64,000 nt of DNA, taken from contig JACKET010000002.1 in the NCBI GenBank assembly GCA_020632875.1, forward strand, positions 434,001-498,000, read 5' to 3'. Within the stretch, counting starts at the first letter, position 1. Every line of letters begins with the position of its first letter. This document shows positions 45,323-54,076 of the stretch, one piece after another. This DNA is from Alphaproteobacteria bacterium (GTDB lineage Bacteria > Myxococcota_A > UBA796 > GCA-2862545). The notes beneath the pieces are model-generated. The model worked only from the letters and a program-made list of their open reading frames with translations, was not told the origin of the DNA and ran no database searches. The position numbers and the translations under genes were made by a program.

Positions 45323-46300
45323 ATGCACCTCGACCTGTTCTTCGGCACGCTCCACTCGTCCGATCCCGTGGCTGCTGCGAAGCGCCTCGAGCGCTTCCTC
45401 CTCCAGGGGGGGCTCGAGTGGCAGCGCATCCGCGACGGCGTGAAGGACTTTCCGCAGACCCCGGACTGGATCGAGCGTTCTGTCGAGCTCCCCCACGGAG
45501 TGATGGCGTTCCGCGAGAATCCCGAGCGGCGGCTCCATACCTACCACCACCCGCTCGTCGACTTCAGCTGGTACCCCGATGGGTACAGCCTGGACGCCTT
45601 CTTCGACCTCCTGTCGGAGGTGCCGTTCGACGTGCTCCAGGCCCATGCTCCCGTGCGGTCGATGGACTCGCCCTGGCGGGAGGTGCCGCGCGTCGGAGGG
45701 ATCGACTACGGCGGAGACATCGGCTGGGCGCTGTTCTTCCAGGGTGGAGGCCACCACTGTCTGCCGAGCCGGCGCTGGCTCACCCATGGCCCGTGGCTCC
45801 ACCGCCAGGGGCCCGGCGACATCTCCATGATCCAGCTCTGCGACTGGGAGGCCGCGCCCGAGGTTCAGGTCGCCCAGGCCCACGCGGGCCGTTCGCTCTT
45901 CGGCGGGCTCGACGGCGCGTACTCCATCTTCAGGTCGCCGCGACCGGCTCCGACGCAGCAGGGCGAGCGACCGAGGCGCTGGTCCCTGCCCGGGGAGTAC
46001 GACGCTGCGCAGCGCCTCTGGCGTGGGCCGCTCCCGACCATCGACAAGCTGACGCTCTCCCGGCTGATCAGCTGGAAGGCCGAGCACCACCACGACCCCT
46101 GGGAGCCGGTCGACACCTTCGCGCTCGAGCTCCAGCCCGATGTCGCGCAGGCGCACCTTCACGTCCTCTGGCTGTGCGGCTTCCAGGTCTGGGTGCCGGA
46201 GGGTGCCGGCTGGGTGCGTATCGACACCGACTACGATCCCGAGCCCGATCCACCGGTCTGGGTGCGCGAGGTCCTCGGGCGCGAGGCCGCGCGTCGCTGA
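45323..46300 (+). CDS. Candidate immunity protein of the DUF4157 toxin
   Basis: A 325-residue soluble protein from ATG 45323, two bases after the toxin stop. It starts MHLDLFFGTLHSSDPVAAAK and is rich in Trp, His and aromatic residues (VDFSWYPDGYSLDAFFDLLS, WRSPDPP-like C-terminus YDPEPDPPVWVREVLG). No signal, no membrane helix. An immunity role is inferred only from position directly behind the toxin and from cytoplasmic location. No known immunity family recognised. Confidence 0.6.
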   Translation: MHLDLFFGTLHSSDPVAAAKRLERFLLQGGLEWQRIRDGVKDFPQTPDWIERSVELPHGVMAFRENPERRLHTYHHPLVDFSWYPDGYSLDAFFDLLSEVPFDVLQAHAPVRSMDSPWREVPRVGGIDYGGDIGWALFFQGGGHHCLPSRRWLTHGPWLHRQGPGDISMIQLCDWEAAPEVQVAQAHAGRSLFGGLDGAYSIFRSPRPAPTQQGERPRRWSLPGEYDAAQRLWRGPLPTIDKLTLSRLISWKAEHHHDPWEPVDTFALELQPDVAQAHLHVLWLCGFQVWVPEGAGWVRIDTDYDPEPDPPVWVREVLGREAARR

Positions 46301-46353
46301 ACCAGGCGTGAATGCTCGCGGCTCTCGAACGTCCACGAGCGCCCGGAGGTCCC

Positions 46354-47910
46354 GTGATCCTGTCGATTCTCAGCGCGTTCGCGACCCCCGCGCTGTACGT
46401 CCAGCGCGACGAGCTCGTCATGCCCGCCGATGCCCGCGTGCGCGCACAGGGCCTCCAGCAGGCCGCGGATGGCGCGCTGCGGGCCGTGTTCGTCGCGGAG
46501 GACGCCGAACACCGCGTCGTCGTCACCGAGCGCGCCGACCACTGGGAGCGCACGGGCGCCCGCGGCCTGCTGCCCGACGGGGCCGACGACGCCGTGCCGT
46601 TCGGGCGTGCCGCCTACGCTGCGGTCGGACGCGGCGGCACCGTCGAGATCCTCGCGCCGGAAGGGCGCATGCGACGCACCGCGAACGGCTGGACCCGCCT
46701 CGGCGGGGCGGGCGAGGTGGTGCAGGCCTGGGGCCACGACGGCGCGCTGTGGTGGGCGACCGGCGCGGGGCTGCGCGGCCCGCTCGTCCTGAACATGGAC
46801 CCACCCGTCCAGATCGTCGTCGGGCACGGCGCGAAGCGCGCTCCCTCCGCCGCGTGGATGGACGGGGAGGGCCTGGTCGTCGCCACGGCCGCCGGACGCA
46901 CCCGCCTCGCCCTCGAGCCCTCGGACCAGCCCGACCTGACGGCGTGCACCGCAGAGCCCGGAGTGCCCGTCGAGCCCTGCCGGTACACGGTCCGCGGGCA
47001 CCAGCCCGACGGGCACGTGTTCGGCTGGGACGGCTGGACCGGCGTGCTCGTCTCGACGGGCGAGTCGCACATCGAGCAGACCTGCAGGCCCGGCCGGATG
47101 CACCCGTGCGACCCGGTGGGCCCGGTGAACAACTGCCCGAAGGGGCCTCCGCCGCCAGAGTGCTCCGGGACGCGCGAGGGCTCGGGCACCCAGCGGATCG
47201 CGTGGGCGCGCGACGGGGCGGTCGCGTTCGGCGAGCTGCCCACGGGTGCGGTCGATGGGGAGCTGCGCGTCGGCGTCGGCGCCCCGGGCGGCTGGGTCGA
47301 TGCCCGCGTGGTGGGCGAGCACCTGTTCGCGCTCGTCGCGAAGGCCGACGGCACCCACGTCGTCCAGCTCGGGGCCGAGCCGGCCTCGGAGCCCGCGCGT
47401 CCCGTGCGCACCGCGTTCCCCGGGGGCCTCGACCTCTCCGGGCCCGACGCGGTCGGTGCTTCCGGCGCGTGGTTCCGCGAGGTGAAGTTCACGTGGCAGA
47501 CGCCGCCTGTCCGGTTCGCGACGGACGGCGTGCACATGGGGGGCGCGGACGGCGTGGGCATCTGGAGCTTCCCCGTGCCCACCGACGCGCCACCCACGCG
47601 CGTCGTCGCCGAGGTGGAGGTGGGCGAGCAGGAAGGGGACTGCGCGTTCTTCCGGATCGCCGCCGTGGATGCCCACGACGTGCTGACCCTGGCGCCCGGC
47701 CCAGGCAAGCACCGCATCGAGGCCCACGTGAACGGGTCCGACGTAGCGGTGCTGCTCGACGGGGACGTCGTGGAGCGCGGCACGCTCGGGCCTCCGCGCC
47801 CGTTCGTGTTCCGCGGCGTGGAGATCGGGTGGCCGGCGGGGCGCTGTGGCATGGGCGCGAAGCTCGCCCCCGTCACGCTCTCGAAGATCGCGGTGGAGCC
47901 GCTCCGCTGA
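46354..47910 (+). CDS. Secreted protein with propeller-like repeats, unknown
   Basis: GTG 46354 (MILSILSAFATPALYVQ) stands behind CCCGGAGGTCC and gives a short signal peptide; the upstream ATG 46312 would add a poor N-terminus. The 518-residue mature protein has recurrent strand blocks (LRAVFVAEDAEHRVVVTERA, AAVGRGGTVEILAPEGRMRR, GALWWATGAGLRGPLVLN, HLFALVAKADGTHVVQLGAE) like a beta-propeller, and a cysteine-rich loop with ten Cys near residues 205 to 285. The last 110 residues (PTRVVAEVEVGEQEGDCAFF onward) may be a lectin-like sandwich. Periplasmic or surface. It ends three bases from the convergent peptidase gene. Confidence 0.65.
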   Translation: MILSILSAFATPALYVQRDELVMPADARVRAQGLQQAADGALRAVFVAEDAEHRVVVTERADHWERTGARGLLPDGADDAVPFGRAAYAAVGRGGTVEILAPEGRMRRTANGWTRLGGAGEVVQAWGHDGALWWATGAGLRGPLVLNMDPPVQIVVGHGAKRAPSAAWMDGEGLVVATAAGRTRLALEPSDQPDLTACTAEPGVPVEPCRYTVRGHQPDGHVFGWDGWTGVLVSTGESHIEQTCRPGRMHPCDPVGPVNNCPKGPPPPECSGTREGSGTQRIAWARDGAVAFGELPTGAVDGELRVGVGAPGGWVDARVVGEHLFALVAKADGTHVVQLGAEPASEPARPVRTAFPGGLDLSGPDAVGASGAWFREVKFTWQTPPVRFATDGVHMGGADGVGIWSFPVPTDAPPTRVVAEVEVGEQEGDCAFFRIAAVDAHDVLTLAPGPGKHRIEAHVNGSDVAVLLDGDVVERGTLGPPRPFVFRGVEIGWPAGRCGMGAKLAPVTLSKIAVEPLR

Positions 47911-47913
47911 GGC

Positions 47914-48765
47914 TCAGCGGAACGTGTCGCAGTCGCCGATGGCGCCGGACCGCATCCCGCGCGAGAACCACTCCACCCGCTGCTTCGACGACCCGTGCGT
48001 GAAGCTCTCGGGGCTCACGTACCCCTGCGACATCCGCTGGATGTTGTCGTCGCCGATGGCTGCGGCCGCCCGCAGCCCCTCTTCCACGTCGCCGGCCTCG
48101 AGCAGCTGGCGCTGCGCCTGCGCGTGGTGGGCCCAGACCCCGGCGTAGCAATCGGCCTGGAGCTCGAGCCGCACGGACAGCTCGTTCGCCTGGGCTTCGG
48201 GGAGGCGCGCCTGCTGCCGTTGGACCTGGCCCATCGTCCCGAGCACGTTCTGGACGTGGTGCCCGACCTCGTGGGCGAGCACGTAGGCCTGCGCGAAGTC
48301 GCCGGGCGCCCGGAAGCGGCGATGCAGCTCGTCGTAGAACGACAGGTCGATGTACACCTTCTGATCGCCGGGACAGTAGAACGGACCCACGGCCGCCGAA
48401 GTGAATCCACAGGCCGACTGCACCTGGCCCGTGAAGAGCACCAGGGTCGGAGGCGGGTAGCGCTGGCCGGCCTGCTGGAAGAGGCCTCCCCAGACGTCCT
48501 CGGTGTCGGCGAGCACCACGCTCACGAGCTCTCCCATCCGCTCGTCTTCGGGGGAGAGGGCCGCACCCGGGCTCCGCGCGGAGGGCTCGATCTGCGCCTC
48601 GGAGAGCAGGGTGAGCACGACGGCCGGATCCCCGCCGAGCACGAGGAAGAGGCCGATCAACAGCAGCGTGCCGCAGCCGAGCGGGATGCTCGCTGCGCGA
48701 GGCACCCGGCGGCTGCCCCGGCGGTCTTCGACGTTCTGGCTCCGGCGTCCGCCTTCCCAACGCAT
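47914..48765 (-). CDS. YpfJ-type neutral zinc metallopeptidase, membrane-anchored
   Basis: A 283-residue protein (E. coli YpfJ 287) of the putative neutral zinc metallopeptidase family PF04228. One membrane helix near residues 28 to 48 (PLGCGTLLLIGLFLVLGGDP) with a basic N-terminus puts the domain in the periplasm. Family motifs: CGFTSAAVGPFYCPGDQKVY, IDLSFYDELHRRF, the zincin site AYVLAHEVGHHVQNVLG, ELQADCYAGVWAHHA with the downstream Glu ligand, and the end FTHGSSKQRVEWFSRGMRSG. Start ATG 48765. It is divergent from the gene at 48836. The substrate of the family is unknown. Confidence 0.92.
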   Translation of the reverse strand: MRWEGGRRSQNVEDRRGSRRVPRAASIPLGCGTLLLIGLFLVLGGDPAVVLTLLSEAQIEPSARSPGAALSPEDERMGELVSVVLADTEDVWGGLFQQAGQRYPPPTLVLFTGQVQSACGFTSAAVGPFYCPGDQKVYIDLSFYDELHRRFRAPGDFAQAYVLAHEVGHHVQNVLGTMGQVQRQQARLPEAQANELSVRLELQADCYAGVWAHHAQAQRQLLEAGDVEEGLRAAAAIGDDNIQRMSQGYVSPESFTHGSSKQRVEWFSRGMRSGAIGDCDTFR

Positions 48766-48835
48766 GGCCCAGCGTACGTCGGCTCGCGGGGTCGAACCAC
48801 CCCCTGCGCGGTGTAGAGTGGGGGAGGGGGCTCGA

Positions 48836-51271
48836 TTGGAGCATCTGGAAGCGGCCCGCCAGGCGTTGGAGGATGGCCACGACGCGCTGGCGCTCCGCCT
48901 GGTTCGCGAAGCGTGGCTCGAGGTGTCGCACCCCCGCATCGCGGCGGTCGCGGTGGGGATCGACCAGCGCCTGCCGCGCGTCGCGGTCACGAACGCCAAC
49001 TGGAGCCACCACGTCGCCCGCGCCGAGACCAACGACCTCGGGTCGCTGCTCGAGCAGCTCGTGCAGCGGTCGATCGAGCGCTCCACCGGGCGGATCCGCG
49101 ACGTCGCGCGGCTGGGGCCCGACCCCCGCATCGGCGCCGCGCTGGAGCGGCTGATCACCGACGTCCCGTGGACCTCGAACAGCTCCCAGGGCCTGTGGCT
49201 CGACGTGTTCCGCATCGTCGCCACGTCGGGCGACCCGCGGTTCCTGCTGCTCCGGAACGCGCCGGAGCGCTGGACGTGCCGCCCGCTCATGGTCGAGTGG
49301 CTCGCGCCGCGGCTCCAGGAAGCGATCGACACGCTCGAACAGGGGTTCCCCGACGGCGTCCCCGCGCTCGACCCCGCCTGGGACGACGCCGTCTCGGCCC
49401 TCGAGCGCTGGCTCGCCCCGGTCGAGAGCAGCGAGTCGGTGCGGGAACGCCTGTACGCCGCGGTCTACGCGAGCCCTCACGACGACGCCCCACGGCGGGT
49501 GCTCGCCGACTGGCTCATCGAGCAGGGCGACCCGGTGGGGGAGTACATCGCGCTGTCCCTCGAAGCCGACCTCCCGCCCGAGGCCGAGCGCCGCCGCAGG
49601 TCCCTCGAGCGCACGCACCACGACGCCCTGTGCGAGCCCCTCGGCCCGGTGCTGCTCGCTTCGGACCGAACGTTCGAGCGGGGTTTCCTGTCGGGCGGCG
49701 CCGTGCGGTTCCGCAGCGCCCGAGACATCGAGCTCGGCGGCCACCCGGCCTGGGCGACCGTGACGTCGCTGCGCTGGGCGGGGCATCCGCACGTCGACCC
49801 GGCCATGCGGTCCCTGCGCGAGGTGTCGGGCTTCACCGGCGAGCACCTCCGCCAGATCGCGGAGGGCACGGCCAGCTACCCCATCGAGCGCATGGCCGTG
49901 GCGCTCGAAGCCGACGGGGTGCGGGCGTTCCGCGCGTGCCCCGTGGAGCGCCTGCCCGCGCTGCGCCAGCTCGCGTTGTTCGGCTCGGTCCAGCTCGGCG
50001 CGATGCAATGGCTCTACGAGAGCCCGCTCGGCAAGCGCCTCACGCACGTCGACATCGGCGACGTCACCTCCGGCTCGCAGAGCGTCGCCGCGTGGGCCGA
50101 CGACCTCGAGGCCTCGCCGAGCCTGGTCGAAGCCACCATGAGTCGGTTCGACTGGCGCATCACGCTGCGGCGCGACGCGGCCGGGCGGTTCTCCGAGGTC
50201 GCGTTCGTCGGCGCGCGGCGCGAGACGCTCGGCTACTGGAACCTCGACGCCCTCCCCGAAGACCGCTTCTCGGCGTTGACCGTCGAGATCAGCGACGGCT
50301 CGTGGGACGCGGAGTGGCGCGCCCTCGTCGAGCCGGCGGTCGCCCGGATGCACACCCTGAAGCGGGTACAGACGCCGGATGGCGTGATCGAGCGCGCGGC
50401 CCCCGACCTCCCGGCGCGTGCACCCGCGCGCCCGACCCTCCCGCTCGCGGGGGTCCGTAGCATGGCGTGGGCACCGGACGGCTCCCTCGTGCTGCTGGGC
50501 GCGCAGGCCGTCATCACGCTCGACCCCAGCGGCGCGGTGGTCGACGAACGCGTGCCCGACGAGACGCCCGCGTCGCTCGCCCTCGGCCCCGGGGTTCGGG
50601 TTCTCGCGGGGCCGCGCTGGCTCGAGATCACGACCGGCGCGGGCACCGAGCGCGTCGAGACCCGCGCCGCGCTCTATCGCCTCGAGCTCACGCCCGACGG
50701 GCGCTTCGCGGTGGGCATCGCGAATGCCGCCGAGGTCTGGGACCTCGCGGCCCGCACGATGCTCAAGCGACTGTCCGTGAGCGGCACGTACCTCGCGAGC
50801 GCCGCGATCTCGCCGGACGGCACGCGTGTCGCGCTCGGCACGCAGAACGGCCCCATCCTGCTGCGCCCCGTCGAGGGCCGCGCGCGTCTCGGCCCGCTGG
50901 AGGGGCACACGACGCGCGTGGGCGTGATGGCCTGGTCCGCGGACGGCCGGTTCCTCGTCAGCGGGTCGGACGACGGCTCGGTGCGCGGCTGGGACGTCGA
51001 GTCCGCGACGGAGCTGTGGAACCTCGGGGGCGGCAGGCCGGTCGTGGCGGCGGGATTCTCGGATGGCGCCTTCCTGGTCGTGGACTGGGCGGGCACGCGG
51101 CGCATCCATCCCGACGGGCGGTTGCTCCACACCCGTCCACACACGGGAGGGCGCGCGTTCGATGCGTGCATCGCGGCCGACGGGTCGCGCGTGGCGTACA
51201 CTACGGCAGACCGCCTCCAGGTGTGGGACCCGTCGCGCGACGAGAACCTCTACGCCTGGGAGGCCGGATGA
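48836..51271 (+). CDS. TIGR02996-domain protein with C-terminal WD40-like repeats
   Basis: TTG 48836 follows GGGGGAGGGGG; longer frames upstream are antisense to the peptidase gene. The 811-residue protein is cytoplasmic. Residues 1 to 190 are helical. Residues about 200 to 245 are the TIGR02996 repeat-companion domain: LYAAVYASPHDDAPRRVLAD then WLIEQGDPVGEYIALSLEAD. The middle has a leucine-rich-repeat-like pattern with lost periodicity (VTSLRWAGHPHVDPAMRSLR). The last 270 residues are WD40-like: RLELTPDGRFAVGIANAAEV, LGPLEGHTTRVGVMAWSADG, RFLVSGSDDGSVRGWDVESA. Such proteins are frequent in Myxococcota and Planctomycetes; their role is unknown. A TAGAGT box just upstream may be a -10. Confidence 0.8.
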   Translation: MEHLEAARQALEDGHDALALRLVREAWLEVSHPRIAAVAVGIDQRLPRVAVTNANWSHHVARAETNDLGSLLEQLVQRSIERSTGRIRDVARLGPDPRIGAALERLITDVPWTSNSSQGLWLDVFRIVATSGDPRFLLLRNAPERWTCRPLMVEWLAPRLQEAIDTLEQGFPDGVPALDPAWDDAVSALERWLAPVESSESVRERLYAAVYASPHDDAPRRVLADWLIEQGDPVGEYIALSLEADLPPEAERRRRSLERTHHDALCEPLGPVLLASDRTFERGFLSGGAVRFRSARDIELGGHPAWATVTSLRWAGHPHVDPAMRSLREVSGFTGEHLRQIAEGTASYPIERMAVALEADGVRAFRACPVERLPALRQLALFGSVQLGAMQWLYESPLGKRLTHVDIGDVTSGSQSVAAWADDLEASPSLVEATMSRFDWRITLRRDAAGRFSEVAFVGARRETLGYWNLDALPEDRFSALTVEISDGSWDAEWRALVEPAVARMHTLKRVQTPDGVIERAAPDLPARAPARPTLPLAGVRSMAWAPDGSLVLLGAQAVITLDPSGAVVDERVPDETPASLALGPGVRVLAGPRWLEITTGAGTERVETRAALYRLELTPDGRFAVGIANAAEVWDLAARTMLKRLSVSGTYLASAAISPDGTRVALGTQNGPILLRPVEGRARLGPLEGHTTRVGVMAWSADGRFLVSGSDDGSVRGWDVESATELWNLGGGRPVVAAGFSDGAFLVVDWAGTRRIHPDGRLLHTRPHTGGRAFDACIAADGSRVAYTTADRLQVWDPSRDENLYAWEAG

Positions 51272-51362
51272 TCGCGCTCGCGTCGGTGGGCGTGTCGGGG
51301 CGGTCGCGTATCGCGCGGGGACGCCTGGGTGGCCGCTCCGCAGTGGGATACGGCGCCGCGCC

Positions 51363-52061
51363 ATGCTCGCCATCCACACGCTGGACGCCAGCGCCATCGA
51401 CCCCGCCGTGCTCGACGCCGTGTGGTCGCTCTACCGCGCCCACCACGACACCACGCGCGAGGCCGTCGAAGCCCGCCTCGGCGCGTCCATCCGCCAGCTG
51501 CACCTGTTCCGTGACGGCGCCGACCTGTGCGGCTTCCTCGGCACCCGGCGGGAGGTCGTGGAGATCGAGGGGGGCGAGCGCATCGGTGCGATCTACCTGG
51601 GCTTCGGCTTCGTCCGTCCCCAGGAGCGCAACCGGCAGCTGATCCAGCGGACGGTGTGCAGCCAGATCCTCCGGTTCCGCCTGCGCCACCCGCGCCTGCC
51701 GTTCTACTTCTGGACGGACGCGCTCTCGTACAAGCCCTACCTCGTGATCGCACGGAACAACCGTCACTTCCACCCGTCGCGCCACGGCCTCGACCCGCGT
51801 CTCTCGGCCGTGGCCGACGCGCTCGGACGGCGCACGTACGGCGAGCTCTACGCCGACGGCGTCGTCCGGAAGCCGGCGAAGCTCTTGAGGGACGGGGTCG
51901 CCGAGGTCGGTGACGACGATCTGCGCGACCCCGACATCGCGCACTTCGTGCGCTGCAATCCCGGGCACGCGCGGGGCGACGGGCTCCTGCTCGTGCTCCC
52001 GGTGACCTTCGAGAACCTCCGGTTCTACCTGGCCCGCGCCGTGCGCCGCGCCCGACGCTAG
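51363..52061 (+). CDS. GNAT-like acyltransferase, tentative
   Basis: A 232-residue protein from ATG 51363. The pattern of an N-terminal helix pair (VLDAVWSLYRAHHDTTREAV), strands (LHLFRDGADLCGFLG), then GERIGAIYLGFGFVRPQERN followed by the helix RQLIQRTVCSQILRFRLRHP resembles a GNAT fold with beta-4 and the CoA-binding loop. The region FYFWTDALSYKPYLVIARNN continues the fold. It lacks a strict Q/RxxGxG/A, so the assignment is tentative. It is 91 bases from the preceding WD40-like gene and convergent with the lipoxygenase-like gene. Confidence 0.45.
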   Translation: MLAIHTLDASAIDPAVLDAVWSLYRAHHDTTREAVEARLGASIRQLHLFRDGADLCGFLGTRREVVEIEGGERIGAIYLGFGFVRPQERNRQLIQRTVCSQILRFRLRHPRLPFYFWTDALSYKPYLVIARNNRHFHPSRHGLDPRLSAVADALGRRTYGELYADGVVRKPAKLLRDGVAEVGDDDLRDPDIAHFVRCNPGHARGDGLLLVLPVTFENLRFYLARAVRRARR

Positions 52062-52071
52062 GCCCTCGGCA

Positions 52072-53472
52072 TCAGACGGCGGCGCTCGTCGCCACGTCTG
52101 CCCGGCGGAGCGCGTCGTACGGCCGTGGGCGTAGCGCGTTCCGCGCGTCCAGGCCGGCCTCCCACGCGGTGAGGTCGGCATCCAGCCGCACCCACGCGTC
52201 GCGGATGGGACCTTCGGGCAGAACCGGCCCGACGTCGTCGGTGAACCGCGGCGCGCGAACGCGCGTGCTGATGAAGCTCAGCACGGTCTTCTGGATGACC
52301 GGGCGGATGGCGAGCAGGCTGTCCTCGCGTCGGCCCGGCCGGGTCCAGGTGGGCATCCACGCCGCATCCTGGACGTAGCCGCCGACGTTCCCGACCTGGC
52401 GGTGGCCCACGGTGCCGTCGAACAGCCGGGCCGTCAGCACGCGGACGATGCCTTCGCGACCCGAGGTCCCCAGGGCGTCCGCCAGCGCGGCCTCTTCGCG
52501 CGCCTCGAGCGTCGCGTCGACCACGGCCACGACGTAGCGCTCCAGGGCCTCCCACCAGCCCTGCGCCTCGACGAAGAACGGCAGGTCGGGCCCGGGCGCA
52601 CGCTCCGCGGGAGGCGTGCAGGGCGGGGGATTCGCGAGCGCGTGGCGAACGAGCGTCTCCAGCCCGGCGACATCGAGCGCGAAGCAGCGATGGAAGTAGC
52701 CGCGCGCGCCGTGGAGCAGGTCGAGGGCTGCCTGGTTCATCCGGGCCACGTTGAACGTGAACGGCATCAGCGCCGTCCGGAGCGCGTGATCGGCGGGCAG
52801 CCCCTCGCGGAGCGCGAGCACGAGCCCTCCCGCGCGGTCGAGGTGCATGTGGATCAGGTGGTCCACGACCGTCACGACGAGCAGCAGGGAGGCCTCGAAG
52901 CGGTCGCGCGCCGCGCCGAATCCGGCGTCTCCGGGCGCGAGCGTCACCCCGTCGACCTCGATCTGCACGGCGTCGAGGTCGCGGCTCACGTGCAGTGCCG
53001 CCCCATAGGGCGCGAATCCGGGGCGCACCGGGAGCGCGCTCAGCCAGCGCAGATCGACCGCGTAGCCGCCGTCCCACGCCACGAGCCGGTGCGCGCCGAA
53101 GCCCTCGGTGACGAGGCGCGCGAGGGCGAGCGGGTCGTCTGGATCCGTCTCGACGGTCGGAGAGCGCAGGTCGCCGAAGCGCCGCCGGAGCGCTGCGTCG
53201 GCCGTCGCGAGGTCGGGCCACGTGCGGAGGTCGTCGCGCAGGGGCAGCAGCCGGAACGCCCGTCCGACCCATCGCCGCGCGGCCGGCAGCGGCCCGGAGG
53301 GGTCGGGACCCCGATAGAGCCGGACCCGTCGCTCCACGTCCTCGGGAAGGAAGCCCGACGCTTCGACGCCGCCGAGGTGCGGCGCCATGCGGCTCACGGA
53401 GTAGGCCTTGTGGCTCCGGAACTTCCGGCGGCGGGTCAGGAAGAAGGCTTCGGTGAACAGGTCGGCGTACAC
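52072..53472 (-). CDS. Lipoxygenase-like protein
   Basis: A 466-residue protein from ATG 53472; full lipoxygenases have 550 to 700 residues, so the N-terminal part is short. The core helices resemble the family: LLLVVTVVDHLIHMHLDRAG (two candidate His ligands), ADHALRTALMPFTFNVARMN QAA, AVVDATLEAREE, then GHRQVGNVGGYVQDAAWMPT, corresponding to the HxxxN ligand region that is followed by a YxGYxPNxP-like motif. Lipoxygenases hold a non-haem iron with three His, an Asn and a C-terminal Ile carboxylate; here the C-terminus ends in Val (SAAV), so the last ligand differs or the protein is not an active lipoxygenase. No signal peptide. Confidence 0.6.
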   Translation of the reverse strand: MYADLFTEAFFLTRRRKFRSHKAYSVSRMAPHLGGVEASGFLPEDVERRVRLYRGPDPSGPLPAARRWVGRAFRLLPLRDDLRTWPDLATADAALRRRFGDLRSPTVETDPDDPLALARLVTEGFGAHRLVAWDGGYAVDLRWLSALPVRPGFAPYGAALHVSRDLDAVQIEVDGVTLAPGDAGFGAARDRFEASLLLVVTVVDHLIHMHLDRAGGLVLALREGLPADHALRTALMPFTFNVARMNQAALDLLHGARGYFHRCFALDVAGLETLVRHALANPPPCTPPAERAPGPDLPFFVEAQGWWEALERYVVAVVDATLEAREEAALADALGTSGREGIVRVLTARLFDGTVGHRQVGNVGGYVQDAAWMPTWTRPGRREDSLLAIRPVIQKTVLSFISTRVRAPRFTDDVGPVLPEGPIRDAWVRLDADLTAWEAGLDARNALRPRPYDALRRADVATSAAV

Positions 53473-53544
53473 GGGGTCCTCCGCGGCGCTCTATCTCCGC
53501 GGAATACGGCCGGCCTGAACCCTGGGATGCCGTCCGGTGAACCG

Positions 53545-53770
53545 CTCGGAGACGGCGGGATCCCGGCTCGTCGGAGACGGCGGGGATGGCGGGTTTGGAC
53601 GTCCGGTCTACCGTGACTCCGCGCGCGGAGCGCGCTGCGCGGCTGGCCTTCGGCCGCCTTGCCGGTCGGGAGACCCGGCTGTCCCAGGATCCGGTTTCCC
53701 GGCGGGTTCGAACCGGGTGCCGGGGCCGGCGGAAACCGGACCCTTCGGGCTCAGCCTGTCCGCGTACTGC
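53545..53770. repeat. Dispersed repeat, copy A
   Basis: About 225 bases that match the reverse complement of 56790 to 57014 over almost the full length, including TCCGCGCGCGGAGCGCGCTG and GGCTGGCCTTCGGCCGCCTT. It contains several GC-rich palindromes and no believable gene. It occupies much of the 604-base gap between 53473 and 54076. Confidence 0.75.
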
Positions 53771-53871
53771 CGCTCGGCGTCGGGCTGCTCTGGTGAGGCC
53801 TGCTCCCGATCCGCGTCCAGGCCCCCTGATCGAACGGGGAGAGGATGCCGTGGGACGCGTGCATCCGGCTC

Positions 53872-53910
53872 CTTCTGCGTCATCTGCGTCCTTCTGCGTC
53901 ATCTGCGTGA
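53872..53910 (+). repeat. TCTGCGTCATCTGCGT element, copy 1
   Basis: Two direct units TTCTGCGTCATCTGCGT separated by CC. The same double unit recurs at 57373 (same strand) and 56235 (opposite strand). Followed here by a segment resembling 57411 to 57422. Confidence 0.75.
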
Positions 53911-54076
53911 GGCAAGATCCGGCCTCGACCATCGGCCACGTCCACGCTCCTCGGTCCACCGTCCACGGCCCCCGATCCGCTCGTGCTGTCCGGAGCTTCG
54001 AGAAAAACAGAATCCGGATTCGAATGCCGGCCGACCAGGGCGCGTAGGGAGCGCGTTCCACTCCACGGAGACTGTC

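Noticed and set aside
53685..53725. tRNA-like GGTTCGAACC in the repeat at 53.7 kb
   Set aside because: The sequence is a simple palindrome; acceptor, D and anticodon arms cannot be folded around it.
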